DNA from: Hyphomicrobiaceae bacterium
Lineage (GTDB): Bacteria; Pseudomonadota; Alphaproteobacteria; Rhizobiales; Hyphomicrobiaceae
Length of the DNA: 54,919 nt
Direction of reading: 5' to 3'
NCBI GenBank assembly: GCA_021730785.1
Contig: JAKFWF010000037.1
Span: 1 to 54,919, forward strand
Translations under genes and position numbers: made by a program
Part shown: positions 10,894-18,463 of the stretch, one piece after another
Layout: each line of letters starts with the position of its first letter
Numbering within the stretch: position 1 is the stretch's first letter
Notes under the pieces: generated by a model
Databases searched by the model: none
The model's input: the letters and a program-made list of their open reading frames with translations, nothing else
Told to the model about the DNA's origin: nothing

Positions 10894-11802
10894 ATGATCA
10901 CGCGTCGTATCGTGATGGCTCTCGGCGTTGCGGCACTTGCCGGCGTCACCGCAACTACTGCCCTGGCCCAGGACTGGAAGGCCAAGTACCCTGAACTGGT
11001 TTTCGCAGTCGTTCCCGCTGAAAACGCTGCCAGCGTGGCCGATCGCTTCGGCCCGATGATCGCCTACCTGTCGAAGGAGCTCGGCACCAAGGTAACCCTG
11101 CGGGTTGCCCAGGACTACGCGGCCGTGATCGAAGGACAGAAGGCGGGCCAGGTCCACATCGGCTCCTATGGCCCGGCGTCCTTTGCCCGCGCCCTGATGA
11201 CCGGCGCCAAGGTCGAAGCCTTCGCCCAGGACGTGAACGAAGACGGCACCAAGGGTTATTATTCGGTGGTATGGGTGAAGAAGGACAGCCCGGCCGCCAA
11301 GATCGAAGACCTGAAGGGCAAGAACCTCTGCCTCGTCGACCCGAACTCCACCTCGGGCAACAACGTTCCGCGCTTTGCCATGAACAAGATGGGCATCAAG
11401 CCAGAAGAGTTCTTCGCCAAGGTCGTCTACGCAGGCAGCCACGAGAACGCGATCATCGCCGTGGCGCAAGGCACCTGCGATGCGGCCTTCAACTGGTACA
11501 ACGACGAGCGTGAATCGCTGCTGCTGCGCATGGACCGCAAGGGCCTCGCCAAGGCCGCCGACTTCAAGCTGATCTTCAAGTCTGACCAGATCGTCAACTC
11601 GCCGATGGCGGTTCTCTCCGACATGCCGGCCGACCTCAAGAAGGCGATCAAGGATGCGATCCTCGCCATTGCGACGAAGGACAAGGCAGCCTTTGACAAG
11701 GCGACCGACGGCAAGGCGAAGCCCTGGGAAGCGGTCGACAACAAGGCTTACGATGCCATCATCGAGCTGAACAAGTTTGTCGACGCCCTGCGCAAGTCGT
11801 AA
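10894..11802 (+). CDS. phnD: phosphonate-binding periplasmic protein PhnD
   Basis: A 302-residue substrate-binding protein with a signal peptide (MITRRIVMALG...TTALAQ, cleavage after about residue 26). The mature segments GSYGPASFARAL, VDPNSTSGNNVPRFAMNK and AVAQGTCDAAF are hallmarks of the PhnD/phosphite-binding family. The ATG at 10894 has GGAG 9 nt upstream; an ATG at 10852 has no ribosome-binding site. The hairpin just after its stop probably stabilises or attenuates the transcript so that the binding protein is made in excess over the permeases. Confidence 0.95.
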   Translation: MITRRIVMALGVAALAGVTATTALAQDWKAKYPELVFAVVPAENAASVADRFGPMIAYLSKELGTKVTLRVAQDYAAVIEGQKAGQVHIGSYGPASFARALMTGAKVEAFAQDVNEDGTKGYYSVVWVKKDSPAAKIEDLKGKNLCLVDPNSTSGNNVPRFAMNKMGIKPEEFFAKVVYAGSHENAIIAVAQGTCDAAFNWYNDERESLLLRMDRKGLAKAADFKLIFKSDQIVNSPMAVLSDMPADLKKAIKDAILAIATKDKAAFDKATDGKAKPWEAVDNKAYDAIIELNKFVDALRKS

Positions 11803-11820
11803 GTCTGCATGACGACGGAG

Positions 11821-11842
11821 AGCCCCGGTTCACGCCGGGGCT
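11821..11842 (+). terminator. hairpin after phnD (attenuator or mRNA-stabilising)
   Basis: A perfect 8-bp GC-rich stem (AGCCCCGG / CCGGGGCT) with a 6-nt TTCACG loop begins 18 nt after the phnD stop. There is no T-run, so full termination is unlikely. Partial termination or 3'-end protection of phnCD mRNA fits its place. Confidence 0.6.
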
Positions 11843-11901
11843 CGTTCGAAATCAGCGGTAGCCGTAGCTGTGGGGTTAGACTGGCCGCCTTGCCGGTCGT
11901 G

Positions 11902-11971
11902 ACCCAACAGCCCACGGGTGGTGCTACCCAAGTTGTTGGGTTACGGACGCAAGTGGGCGTCCTAACCCAAC
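11902..11971. repeat. palindromic element with two mutually exclusive hairpins between phnD and phnE
   Basis: Hairpin 1 pairs ACCCAACA (11902-11909) with TGTTGGGT (11934-11941). Hairpin 2 pairs GTTGGGTTA (11935-11943) with TAACCCAAC (11963-11971) and continues inward as GGACGC / GCGTCC (11945-11950 / 11957-11962). They share the GTTGGGT arm, so only one can form. The AACCCAAC...GTTGGGTT motif resembles a dispersed intergenic repeat found in many proteobacteria, from memory. It may be a mobile small repeat, or it may modulate read-through into phnE. Confidence 0.6.
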
Positions 11972-12009
11972 CTACGAATCCCGAGTGTTCATCGCAAAGG
12001 CCTGTCCAC

Positions 12010-12906
12010 GTGGTATCCGCCATCACCACATTGCCGCCCGATCGGCTGGCGCCGCTGGCCGATGCCTATGCGAGGGCACGCCGGGCCAAGCAACTGCAGA
12101 CGATCGTTGGCGCGGTGATCCTCGTCGCGTGCATCGCAGCCTCGCTCGTCGTCGCCGAGGTCAAGCCCGATGTCCTCATCACAAACTTCGGTCGCTTCTC
12201 GACCTACATCGACCGGATTTTCTATCTCGACAGCGGCCAACTGGTGTTCTCCGACATCTACGGCACCAAGGACAGCTGGTATTGGGGCTTAGGCAAATGG
12301 GCGAAGCTGATCGGCGAGACGCTGATCATCGCCTATTTGGGCACGGCCATCGGCGCGATCGGCGCCTTCCTGATGTGTTTCCTTGCCGCCAGCAATTTGG
12401 TTACGAACCGCATCACTCTGTTCGCGGCGCGCCGCTTCCTCGAGTTCTGCCGCACGGTGCCGGAACTGGTGTTCGCGCTCACGTTTGTCGTGGCCTTCGG
12501 GCTTGGTCCCTTGCCCGGAGTGCTGGCAATCGCCATCCATACGCTCGGCGCACTCGGCAAGCAATTCGCCGAAGTGGTCGAGAACATCGACATGAAACCG
12601 TTCGAGGGCGTGATGTCGACGGGGGGAACGTGGACCGAGGCGGTGCGCTTCTCGGCCGTGCCGCAGGTCGTGTCGAACTTCGCCAGCTACGGCTTGATGC
12701 GCTTCGAGGTGAACGTGCGCGGCGCCGCCATCATGGGCTTCGTCGGCGCCGGCGGCATTGGCCAGGAACTACTGAGCGCCATCCGCAAGTTCTACTATTC
12801 CGACGTCAGTGCCATGCTGGTGATGATCATCGTCACGGTGTTCGTGATCGACATGGTGACCGAACGCATTCGCCACACACTTCTAGGCCAGGAGCGCGCC
12901 CGATGA
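12010..12906 (+). CDS. phnE: phosphonate ABC transporter permease PhnE (first copy)
   Basis: About 298 residues with six hydrophobic segments. The EAA-type cytoplasmic loop is seen around GGTWTEAVRFSAVPQVVSNF and GFVGAGGIGQELLSAI, the family signature. The start is uncertain: the GTG at 12010 with AAAGG about 11 nt upstream is chosen, because an upstream in-frame extension to 11809 would translate through the palindromic repeat. It forms the membrane channel with the second PhnE. Confidence 0.9.
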   Translation: MVSAITTLPPDRLAPLADAYARARRAKQLQTIVGAVILVACIAASLVVAEVKPDVLITNFGRFSTYIDRIFYLDSGQLVFSDIYGTKDSWYWGLGKWAKLIGETLIIAYLGTAIGAIGAFLMCFLAASNLVTNRITLFAARRFLEFCRTVPELVFALTFVVAFGLGPLPGVLAIAIHTLGALGKQFAEVVENIDMKPFEGVMSTGGTWTEAVRFSAVPQVVSNFASYGLMRFEVNVRGAAIMGFVGAGGIGQELLSAIRKFYYSDVSAMLVMIIVTVFVIDMVTERIRHTLLGQERAR

Positions 12907-13775
12907 AGGCCATGCGCGAGGCGGCTGTGGCCGACAAGGCGGGGCTCGCAACCCGCCATCCACACCTGATGCGACCGAACTGGAAGAGCCGTGGCATCAC
13001 GACCGCCGTTGTGATTGGGTTGACAGCGGCCTTTGTCGCCGGCTTCGCCGCGCTCGATTTTTCGTGGCAACGGGTGTTCAACGGCTTCGGTGAGCTCGGA
13101 AAGATCATCACCCTGATGATGCCGCCGTCCTACGGCACTGAAGCCAAGCTGCTGCTGTGGCTGACGGCGCTCGGCGAAACCCTGGCCATCGCCTTTCTCG
13201 GCACCTTGGCGGCCGCCATCCTGGCGCTGCCGTTCGGCTTTCTCGCCGCCCGCAACGTGGTGCCGTCCTGGATCTTCCGGTTCTCGATCCGCCGTGGCCT
13301 CGACTCGATCCGCGGCGTCGACACCCTGATCTGGGCGCTGATCTGGATCAACGTCGTCGGCCTTGGACCCTTCGCCGGCGCGCTCGCCATCATGACCTCG
13401 GATTTCGGGCTGTTCGGCAAGCTGTTCTCCGAAGCGATCGAGGCGGCCGAGGAGACGGATGGCGAAGGCGTGCTGTCGACGGGCGGCAGTGAATTGCAAC
13501 GCATCCGCTTCGGATTGATCCCGCAGGTTCTGCCGGTCTTGCTGAGCCAGGTGCTGTACTACTTTGAGAGCAACACGCGATCGGCGACCATCATCGGCAT
13601 CGTCGGCGCCGGCGGCATCGGCTTGCACTTGTCCGAGCAGATCAGAACCCTCGAATGGCAGCAGGTGTCGTGCCTGGTGCTGATGATCCTGGTGACGGTT
13701 GCGATCATCGATGTCATCTCGTCGCGGTTGCGCTTTGCGATCATCGGCCGGCGCACCAGCGGCATGCAGATCTGA
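12903..13775 (+). CDS. phnE: phosphonate ABC transporter permease PhnE (second copy)
   Basis: A 290-residue permease whose ATG overlaps the stop of the first phnE by ATGA. It repeats the family layout: several transmembrane segments, the loop GGSELQRIRFGLIPQVLPV and the motif IGIVGAGGIGLHLSEQI. Two different PhnE proteins are common in alphaproteobacteria and are expected to form a heterodimer served by PhnC. The N-terminal 35 residues are a hydrophilic cytoplasmic tail. Confidence 0.93.
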   Translation: MKAMREAAVADKAGLATRHPHLMRPNWKSRGITTAVVIGLTAAFVAGFAALDFSWQRVFNGFGELGKIITLMMPPSYGTEAKLLLWLTALGETLAIAFLGTLAAAILALPFGFLAARNVVPSWIFRFSIRRGLDSIRGVDTLIWALIWINVVGLGPFAGALAIMTSDFGLFGKLFSEAIEAAEETDGEGVLSTGGSELQRIRFGLIPQVLPVLLSQVLYYFESNTRSATIIGIVGAGGIGLHLSEQIRTLEWQQVSCLVLMILVTVAIIDVISSRLRFAIIGRRTSGMQI

Positions 13776-13856
13776 TGACACCTCGGTGGTCTTGTGATCC
13801 GGCCGCCACGGGCGCACAAATCCACTGTCGTCAATTGTGGACCAGCTTGTAGACCG

Positions 13857-14303
13857 ATGAACCCAGTGAACGCCAAATCTCCCCGGCAGACTTGGATGGC
13901 CGTTCTCGCCCGCGCCAGCCGGGACGACCTCGCTGCGATCCACGCAGCCATCGCGGTGCCAGCCCATGAAGTATTGAAGGCGCCCGAGGTCGGCAGCGTC
14001 ATGGTCGAAGGGCGCGCCGGCGGCACTGGCCAGCGCTTCAATCTGGGCGAGGCTGCGGTGACACGCTGCGTCGTGCGGATCGATGGTGGCGTCATGGGCC
14101 ACGCCTATGCGCTCGGCCGCGACCGGGCGAAGGCCGAGATCGCAGCCGTTTTCGATGCCATGCTGCAGGTCGAACCGGCGGGCGGGCCGCTGCACATAGC
14201 CATCGCGAAGTTGCACAGCGCCCAGGCCGCCGTCCGTGAGCGGACATCGCGCAAGGCTGCCGCCACCAAGGTCGAATTCTTCACGCTCGTGCGGGGGGAA
14301 TAG
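13857..14303 (+). CDS. phnG: C-P lyase subunit PhnG
   Basis: A 148-residue PhnG. The family pattern RQTWMAVLARA near the N-terminus, then EVLKAPEVGSVMVEGRAGGTGQ and GYALGRD-like GHAYALGRDRAKAE, is clear. PhnG joins PhnH, PhnI and PhnJ in the core complex that transfers phosphonate to the ribose of ATP and then cleaves it. The start at 13857 is chosen because it places the family N-terminus correctly; an 81-bp gap separates it from phnE. phnH follows 2 nt later. Confidence 0.93.
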   Translation: MNPVNAKSPRQTWMAVLARASRDDLAAIHAAIAVPAHEVLKAPEVGSVMVEGRAGGTGQRFNLGEAAVTRCVVRIDGGVMGHAYALGRDRAKAEIAAVFDAMLQVEPAGGPLHIAIAKLHSAQAAVRERTSRKAAATKVEFFTLVRGE

Positions 14304-14305
14304 GC

Positions 14306-14920
14306 GTGGTCCGGCCAGATTCAAGCAACACCATCACGCCGGGCTTCAAGGACCCTGTCCTGCAATCGCAGGCGGCGTTTCGCATCGTCATGGCGGCGCT
14401 CGCCGAACCAGGCGTGTGGCATGCGATGCCGGGCGACGTCGTGCCGCCGCCCGGCTTGTCGCGACCGGCCGCGCTTGCACTACTCACGCTCGCCGACTTC
14501 GAGACGCCGGTTTGGTTGCCGCCCGCAGTGCGCACCGGGCCGGCCGGCGCATGGCTGCGCTTCCACTGTAACTGCCCGCTGGCCGAGCAGCCGTCGGCTG
14601 CCGCCTTCGCCGTGATCGACGGTAGCGACCCGGCCATGCCGCCGCTGTCGGCCTTCCCGATCGGCGAAGACAGCTTCCCGGATCGGGCGGCCACGGTGCT
14701 CGTCACATGCAAGGCGCGTGACGGTGGCGCCAAAGCCATCTTGAGCGGTCCCGGCATCAAGACGGTGCGCACCGTGGCGCCGGCCGGCCTGCCGCCTGAC
14801 TTCTGGCGCGGTGCTGCGACCAACGCGCTCGCCTATCCGCTTGGGCTCGACCTGTTCCTCGTGGACGCGACGCACATCATGGGCCTGCCGCGCTCGACCC
14901 GCATCGAAGGAGCCTTCTGA
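14306..14920 (+). CDS. phnH: C-P lyase subunit PhnH
   Basis: A 204-residue PhnH starting at GTG with GGGGGGAA upstream. The segments GFKDPVLQSQAAFRIVMAALAEPG and PPDFWRGAATNALAYPLGLDLFLV are typical. PhnH is a core-complex subunit with a PLP-transferase-like fold but no catalytic residues of its own. It overlaps phnI by one base (TGATG), so translation is tightly coupled. Confidence 0.94.
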   Translation: MVRPDSSNTITPGFKDPVLQSQAAFRIVMAALAEPGVWHAMPGDVVPPPGLSRPAALALLTLADFETPVWLPPAVRTGPAGAWLRFHCNCPLAEQPSAAAFAVIDGSDPAMPPLSAFPIGEDSFPDRAATVLVTCKARDGGAKAILSGPGIKTVRTVAPAGLPPDFWRGAATNALAYPLGLDLFLVDATHIMGLPRSTRIEGAF

Positions 14921-16035
14921 TGTATGTGGCCGTCAAGGGCGGCGAGGCTGCGATCCTCGCGACGCACGATCTGCTGGCCGAACGGCGGCGCGGCGATCCG
15001 GCCATACCGGAGCTGTCGGTTGCCCAGATCCGCGAGCAGATGGGGCTCGCCGTCGCACGCGTCATGAACGAAGGCTCGTTGTTTGATCCCGACCTTGCGA
15101 GCCTCGCCCTCAAGCAGGCGCAGGGCGATGCGATCGAGGCCGCGTTCCTGCTGCGCGCGTTCCGCACCACCTTGCCGCGGTTTGGCGCCAGCGTACCGCT
15201 CGACACGGCCGCCATGCACATCGAGCGCCGCATCTCGGCCACCTACAAGGACCTCCCCGGTGGCCAGATCCTGGGGCCGACCTATGACTACACCCACCGC
15301 CTGTTCGACTTCGCGCTGATGGCCAACGGGAGCCGACCGAAGCCCGCCGCCGAAGCAGCGACTCGCCTCGACACCCACATGCCGCGCGTGCCCGACATTC
15401 TCGGGACCGAGGGTCTGATGGAGCCCGAGGTGCCGCCGCCAGGCGATCCCAAGCCCGCAGATCTGACGCGCGAACCCGTCGCATTCCCCGTCGACCGCGA
15501 CCTGCGCTTGCAGTCGATGGCACGCGGCGACGAAGGCTTCCTGCTCGGCCTCGGCTACTCCGTGCAGCGCGGGTTCGGCGGCAACCACCCGTTCGCCGGC
15601 GAAATCCGCATGGGTGCGGTGGCCGTCGAGTTCGTGCCGGAAGAACTGGGCTTTGCCGTCGACCTCGGCGACATCACGCTCACCGAATGCCAGATGATCA
15701 ACCAGTTCGGCGGCTCGAAGGACATCGACCCGCAGTTCACGCGCGGCTATGGTCTCGCCTTCGGGCATGCCGAGCGCAAGGCGATGTCGATGGCCCTCGT
15801 CGATCGTGCGTTGAAGGCGCGCGAACTGGGCGAAGCCGCAACCTACCCGGCACAGCAGGAAGAGTTCGTGCTCTATCATTCCGACAACGTGGAGGCGGCC
15901 GGCTTCGTCGAACACCTGAAGTTGCCGCACTATGTCGATTTCCAGGGTGAACTGGAGCTGATCCGCAAGATCAAGGCCGAGCGCGTGGCCACAGCTGCGG
16001 CAGCGGCCGGCACGCACAAGGAGGCCGTCGAATGA
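14920..16035 (+). CDS. phnI: C-P lyase subunit PhnI
   Basis: A 371-residue PhnI, the subunit that displaces adenine from ATP during formation of ribose 5-triphosphate phosphonate. The N-terminal MYVAVKGGEAAI and the central FGGNHPFAGEIRMGAV and ECQMINQFGG blocks match the family. Length is normal. It overlaps phnH by 1 nt and phnJ by 4 nt, and so belongs to one translational unit, phnGHIJ. Confidence 0.96.
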   Translation: MYVAVKGGEAAILATHDLLAERRRGDPAIPELSVAQIREQMGLAVARVMNEGSLFDPDLASLALKQAQGDAIEAAFLLRAFRTTLPRFGASVPLDTAAMHIERRISATYKDLPGGQILGPTYDYTHRLFDFALMANGSRPKPAAEAATRLDTHMPRVPDILGTEGLMEPEVPPPGDPKPADLTREPVAFPVDRDLRLQSMARGDEGFLLGLGYSVQRGFGGNHPFAGEIRMGAVAVEFVPEELGFAVDLGDITLTECQMINQFGGSKDIDPQFTRGYGLAFGHAERKAMSMALVDRALKARELGEAATYPAQQEEFVLYHSDNVEAAGFVEHLKLPHYVDFQGELELIRKIKAERVATAAAAAGTHKEAVE

Positions 16036-16964
16036 GCTTTGCCGGCTCCACCTCTAGCGAGGTCGACTACAACTATGCCTACCTAGACGAGCAGACCAAG
16101 CGCATGATCCGCCGCGCGCTGCTGAAGGCGATTGCCATTCCCGGCTACCAGGTGCCGTTCGGCAGCCGTGAGATGCCGCTCGCCCGCGGTTGGGGCACAG
16201 GCGGCATCCAGATCACAGCCGCAATCATCGGGCCCACCGACACCTTGAAAGTGATCGACCAGGGCGCGGACGACACCACCAACGCCGTCTCGATCCGCCG
16301 GTTTTTCGAGCGCACGGCGCAGGTGGCAACCACCGAAGTCACGTCGGACGCAACCATCATCCAGACGCGCCACCGCATTCCCGAGGAGCCGCTGACCGCA
16401 CGCCACATTCTCGTCTACCAGGTGCCGCAGCCGGAGCCCTTGCGCAAGCTCGAACCCAGCGAGCGCGAGACCCGCAACATGCACGCCTGGGCCGAGTATG
16501 GCTTGATGCACGTGCGCCTATACGAGAGCATCGCCCGCTTCGGCCAGGTGACGACGACCTACGACTATCCCGTGCACGTCAATGGCCGGCACGTGATGGC
16601 TCCGAGCCCGATCCCGAAGTTCGACAACCCGAAGATGCACAACGCCGATGCTCTGCAGCTGTTCGGCGCGGGGCGCGAAAAGCGCATCTATGCGATCCCG
16701 CCGCACACGACGGTGAAGAGCCTCGACTTCGACGACCACCCGTTCACGGTGCAGACGTGGGACAAGCCGTGCGGGCTGTGCGGCGCAACCGACAGCTATC
16801 TCGACGAGGTGATCATCGACGACGCGGGGGGCAACCTGTTCGTGTGCTCCGACAGCCACCACTGCGAAACACGCCGGGCCTCCGGCCATCGCGGCACGAT
16901 GCTGGGCGAGGCCGTGGGCGCGAAGTTGGCGGGTGATACGGCTCAGGGCGGACGCTCGACATGA
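16032..16964 (+). CDS. phnJ: carbon-phosphorus lyase PhnJ
   Basis: A 310-residue radical-SAM C-P lyase that releases the alkyl group from ribose 1-phosphonate 5-phosphate. The four essential cysteines are present: Cys247 and Cys250 in KPCGLCGATD, then Cys272 and Cys278 in FVCSDSHHCE, each offset by 6 from E. coli Cys241/244/266/272. Both the cluster ligands and the catalytic cysteine are therefore intact. Its stop codon overlaps the ATG of a 36-codon ORF rather than phnK directly. Confidence 0.97.
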   Translation: MSFAGSTSSEVDYNYAYLDEQTKRMIRRALLKAIAIPGYQVPFGSREMPLARGWGTGGIQITAAIIGPTDTLKVIDQGADDTTNAVSIRRFFERTAQVATTEVTSDATIIQTRHRIPEEPLTARHILVYQVPQPEPLRKLEPSERETRNMHAWAEYGLMHVRLYESIARFGQVTTTYDYPVHVNGRHVMAPSPIPKFDNPKMHNADALQLFGAGREKRIYAIPPHTTVKSLDFDDHPFTVQTWDKPCGLCGATDSYLDEVIIDDAGGNLFVCSDSHHCETRRASGHRGTMLGEAVGAKLAGDTAQGGRST

Positions 16965-17071
16965 ATCGTTCCGATCAAATTCCCCCCGAGTTCGCTCAGC
17001 CGAGATGCGTGAATCCCGAAGCCCAAAGAGGCATGGGAAAGGGCAGTAGCGCGGAGGCAGCCAACCCATGA
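16961..17071 (+). CDS. 36-residue ORF coupled to phnJ and phnK
   Basis: The ORF begins with an ATG overlapping the phnJ stop (ATGA at 16961-16964) and ends with a TGA overlapping the phnK ATG (ATGA at 17068-17071). The product is short and polar (starts MNRSDQIPPEF, ends SSAEAANP) with one cysteine, no membrane segment and no family I recognise. The phnK ribosome-binding site GGAGG lies inside it. It may encode a peptide, or serve only as a leader that carries ribosomes from phnJ to phnK. Confidence 0.4.
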   Translation: MNRSDQIPPEFAQPRCVNPEAQRGMGKGSSAEAANP

Positions 17072-17877
17072 CCATCGCCCAGCCTGCTTCGTCCTTCGAC
17101 GCCGACGACACCGCGCCGCTGCTGCGCGCAACCGACGTCTCGCGCTTCTATGGCGACCGCGTAGGCTGCGCTGGCGTCACCTTCGACCTGTGGCCGGGCG
17201 AGGTGCTGGGAGTCGTCGGTGAATCTGGCTCCGGCAAGTCGACGCTGCTGCGTTGCCTCGCCGGACTCGATCCCCCGACCGGTGGTCGAATCGTGTTCGA
17301 AGTTCCAGCCGGTCCGGTCGACATCTACAGTCTGAGCGAACAGGATCGCCGCCGCCTGATGCGCACGGCCTGGGGCATCGTGCACCAGAACCCGCGCGAC
17401 GGCCTGCGCATGGACATCACCGCTGGCGGCAATGTCGGCGAACGCCTGATGGACCGCGGCGACCGGCACTACGGCCGCATTCGCGCTGCCGCTAGCGACT
17501 GGCTGGGCCGCGTCGAGATCGACCCGGCGCGCATCGACGACCGCCCGCGCGATTTCTCCGGCGGCATGCAACAGCGGCTGCAAATCGCCCGCGTGCTGGT
17601 GTCGGAACCACGCCTCGTGTTCATGGATGAGCCGACCGGCGGCCTCGACGTGTCGGTGCAGGCGAAGCTGCTCGACCTGCTGCGCGTCCTGGTGCGCGAT
17701 CTGGGGCTCGCCGCCGTCATCGTCACGCACGATCTGGCGGTGGCCCGCCTGCTCACCGACCGGCTGATGGTCATGAAAGACGGCGCCGTGATCGAGAGCG
17801 GCCTGACCGACCAGGTGCTGGATGATCCCCAGGCCGCCTACACCCAACTGCTGACGTCGGCCGTGCTGACGGTGTGA
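17068..17877 (+). CDS. phnK: C-P lyase ATP-binding protein PhnK
   Basis: A 269-residue ABC-type ATPase that docks on the PhnGHIJ core. Walker A is GESGSGKST, the signature is FSGGMQQRLQIAR, and Walker B is LVFMDEPTGGLD with VIVTHDLAVAR downstream. The PhnK-specific segment WGIVHQNPRDGLRMDITAGGN is present. phnL normally follows at once, but here about 2.8 kb of foreign-looking DNA intervenes. Confidence 0.95.
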   Translation: MTIAQPASSFDADDTAPLLRATDVSRFYGDRVGCAGVTFDLWPGEVLGVVGESGSGKSTLLRCLAGLDPPTGGRIVFEVPAGPVDIYSLSEQDRRRLMRTAWGIVHQNPRDGLRMDITAGGNVGERLMDRGDRHYGRIRAAASDWLGRVEIDPARIDDRPRDFSGGMQQRLQIARVLVSEPRLVFMDEPTGGLDVSVQAKLLDLLRVLVRDLGLAAVIVTHDLAVARLLTDRLMVMKDGAVIESGLTDQVLDDPQAAYTQLLTSAVLTV

Positions 17878-18213
17878 GGGGCACGAAAGCCTCGTTTCTG
17901 CAACCACGCTGGTATTGGCAACAGCCGCACTCTAGCTGGCTTGAATCGCGGTACATGTGTGGCGTTCCAATCACATTCCGCGACCCAGGAAGCTGATATA
18001 TCTTTGATTCGGCAGCAAAAAGTCTCCAAGCTAAGGCGGCTTGTTCACGCCATGTTAACATGGCCGCCAGCGTTTCGGCCAGCTATTGCCTGCGTCCTGC
18101 CGAGCCAGTAGTGTTGGTTCTCTCAATTCTGTGGCCCTGGGCAGCGAAATCGCGGTGTCTATTTCGGCCAAACGAAACATAGCCTTTAGGGCTTGAATCA
18201 GAGGGTTGTGCCA
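17878..18213. other. lower-GC intergenic stretch after phnK, no gene seen
   Basis: About 336 bp with no convincing coding frame. Base composition drops abruptly from the GC-rich phnK sequence. It contains the 16-bp palindrome at 18049-18064 and ends with the ribosome-binding site of a small ORF. It marks the left part of the segment that separates phnK from phnL; no transposase remnant or obvious target duplication is visible. Confidence 0.6.
18049..18064. promoter_or_regulatory. perfect 16-bp palindrome, possible operator
   Basis: GCCATGTTAACATGGC is fully self-complementary and is flanked by GGCGGC (18035-18040) and GCCGCC (18063-18068), giving a second nested symmetry. Its AT core and place 150 bp before the small ORF suit a dimeric regulator binding site. 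No regulator gene is adjacent. Confidence 0.45.
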
Positions 18214-18384
18214 ATGGCTGCGCTTGTTGAAAGAAAAGCGAAGGCGGTTTACGAGAAGGCTGCAAAGAAGCTACACGACGATCCCGTCGATAAGTACCTG
18301 CGGACCCTGAAGGGACATGAGAAGCTTGCCGATGCGCTGACCGGCCGCACGAGCGAGACGTCGTCCAAGGCGCCGAAGAAGTAG
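18214..18384 (+). CDS. 56-residue lysine-rich small protein
   Basis: A small ORF with a good ribosome-binding site (GAGGG, 8 nt before the ATG). The product is highly charged and probably helical (ERKAKAVYEKAAKKLHDDP, then LRTLKGHEKLADALTG and a lysine-rich SSKAPKK tail). I do not recognise a family. It lies inside the DNA separating phnK from phnL and points toward the nitrilase-like gene, whose stop is 79 bp away. It could be a small partner or a DNA/RNA-binding protein; that is inference. Confidence 0.5.
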   Translation: MAALVERKAKAVYEKAAKKLHDDPVDKYLRTLKGHEKLADALTGRTSETSSKAPKK

Positions 18385-18463
18385 AGCAAAAATGCCGATC
18401 TAGTGATCGCTGCGGACTTGGATGTTCGTTCATTCGCGGGTCGAAGCAAGCTCCACAGCCGCA

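Noticed and set aside
11985-13775. 596-codon frame that would fuse phnE upstream sequence to the second PhnE
   Set aside because: Its first half is an off-frame reading of the first phnE. Only the part from 12903 is coding.
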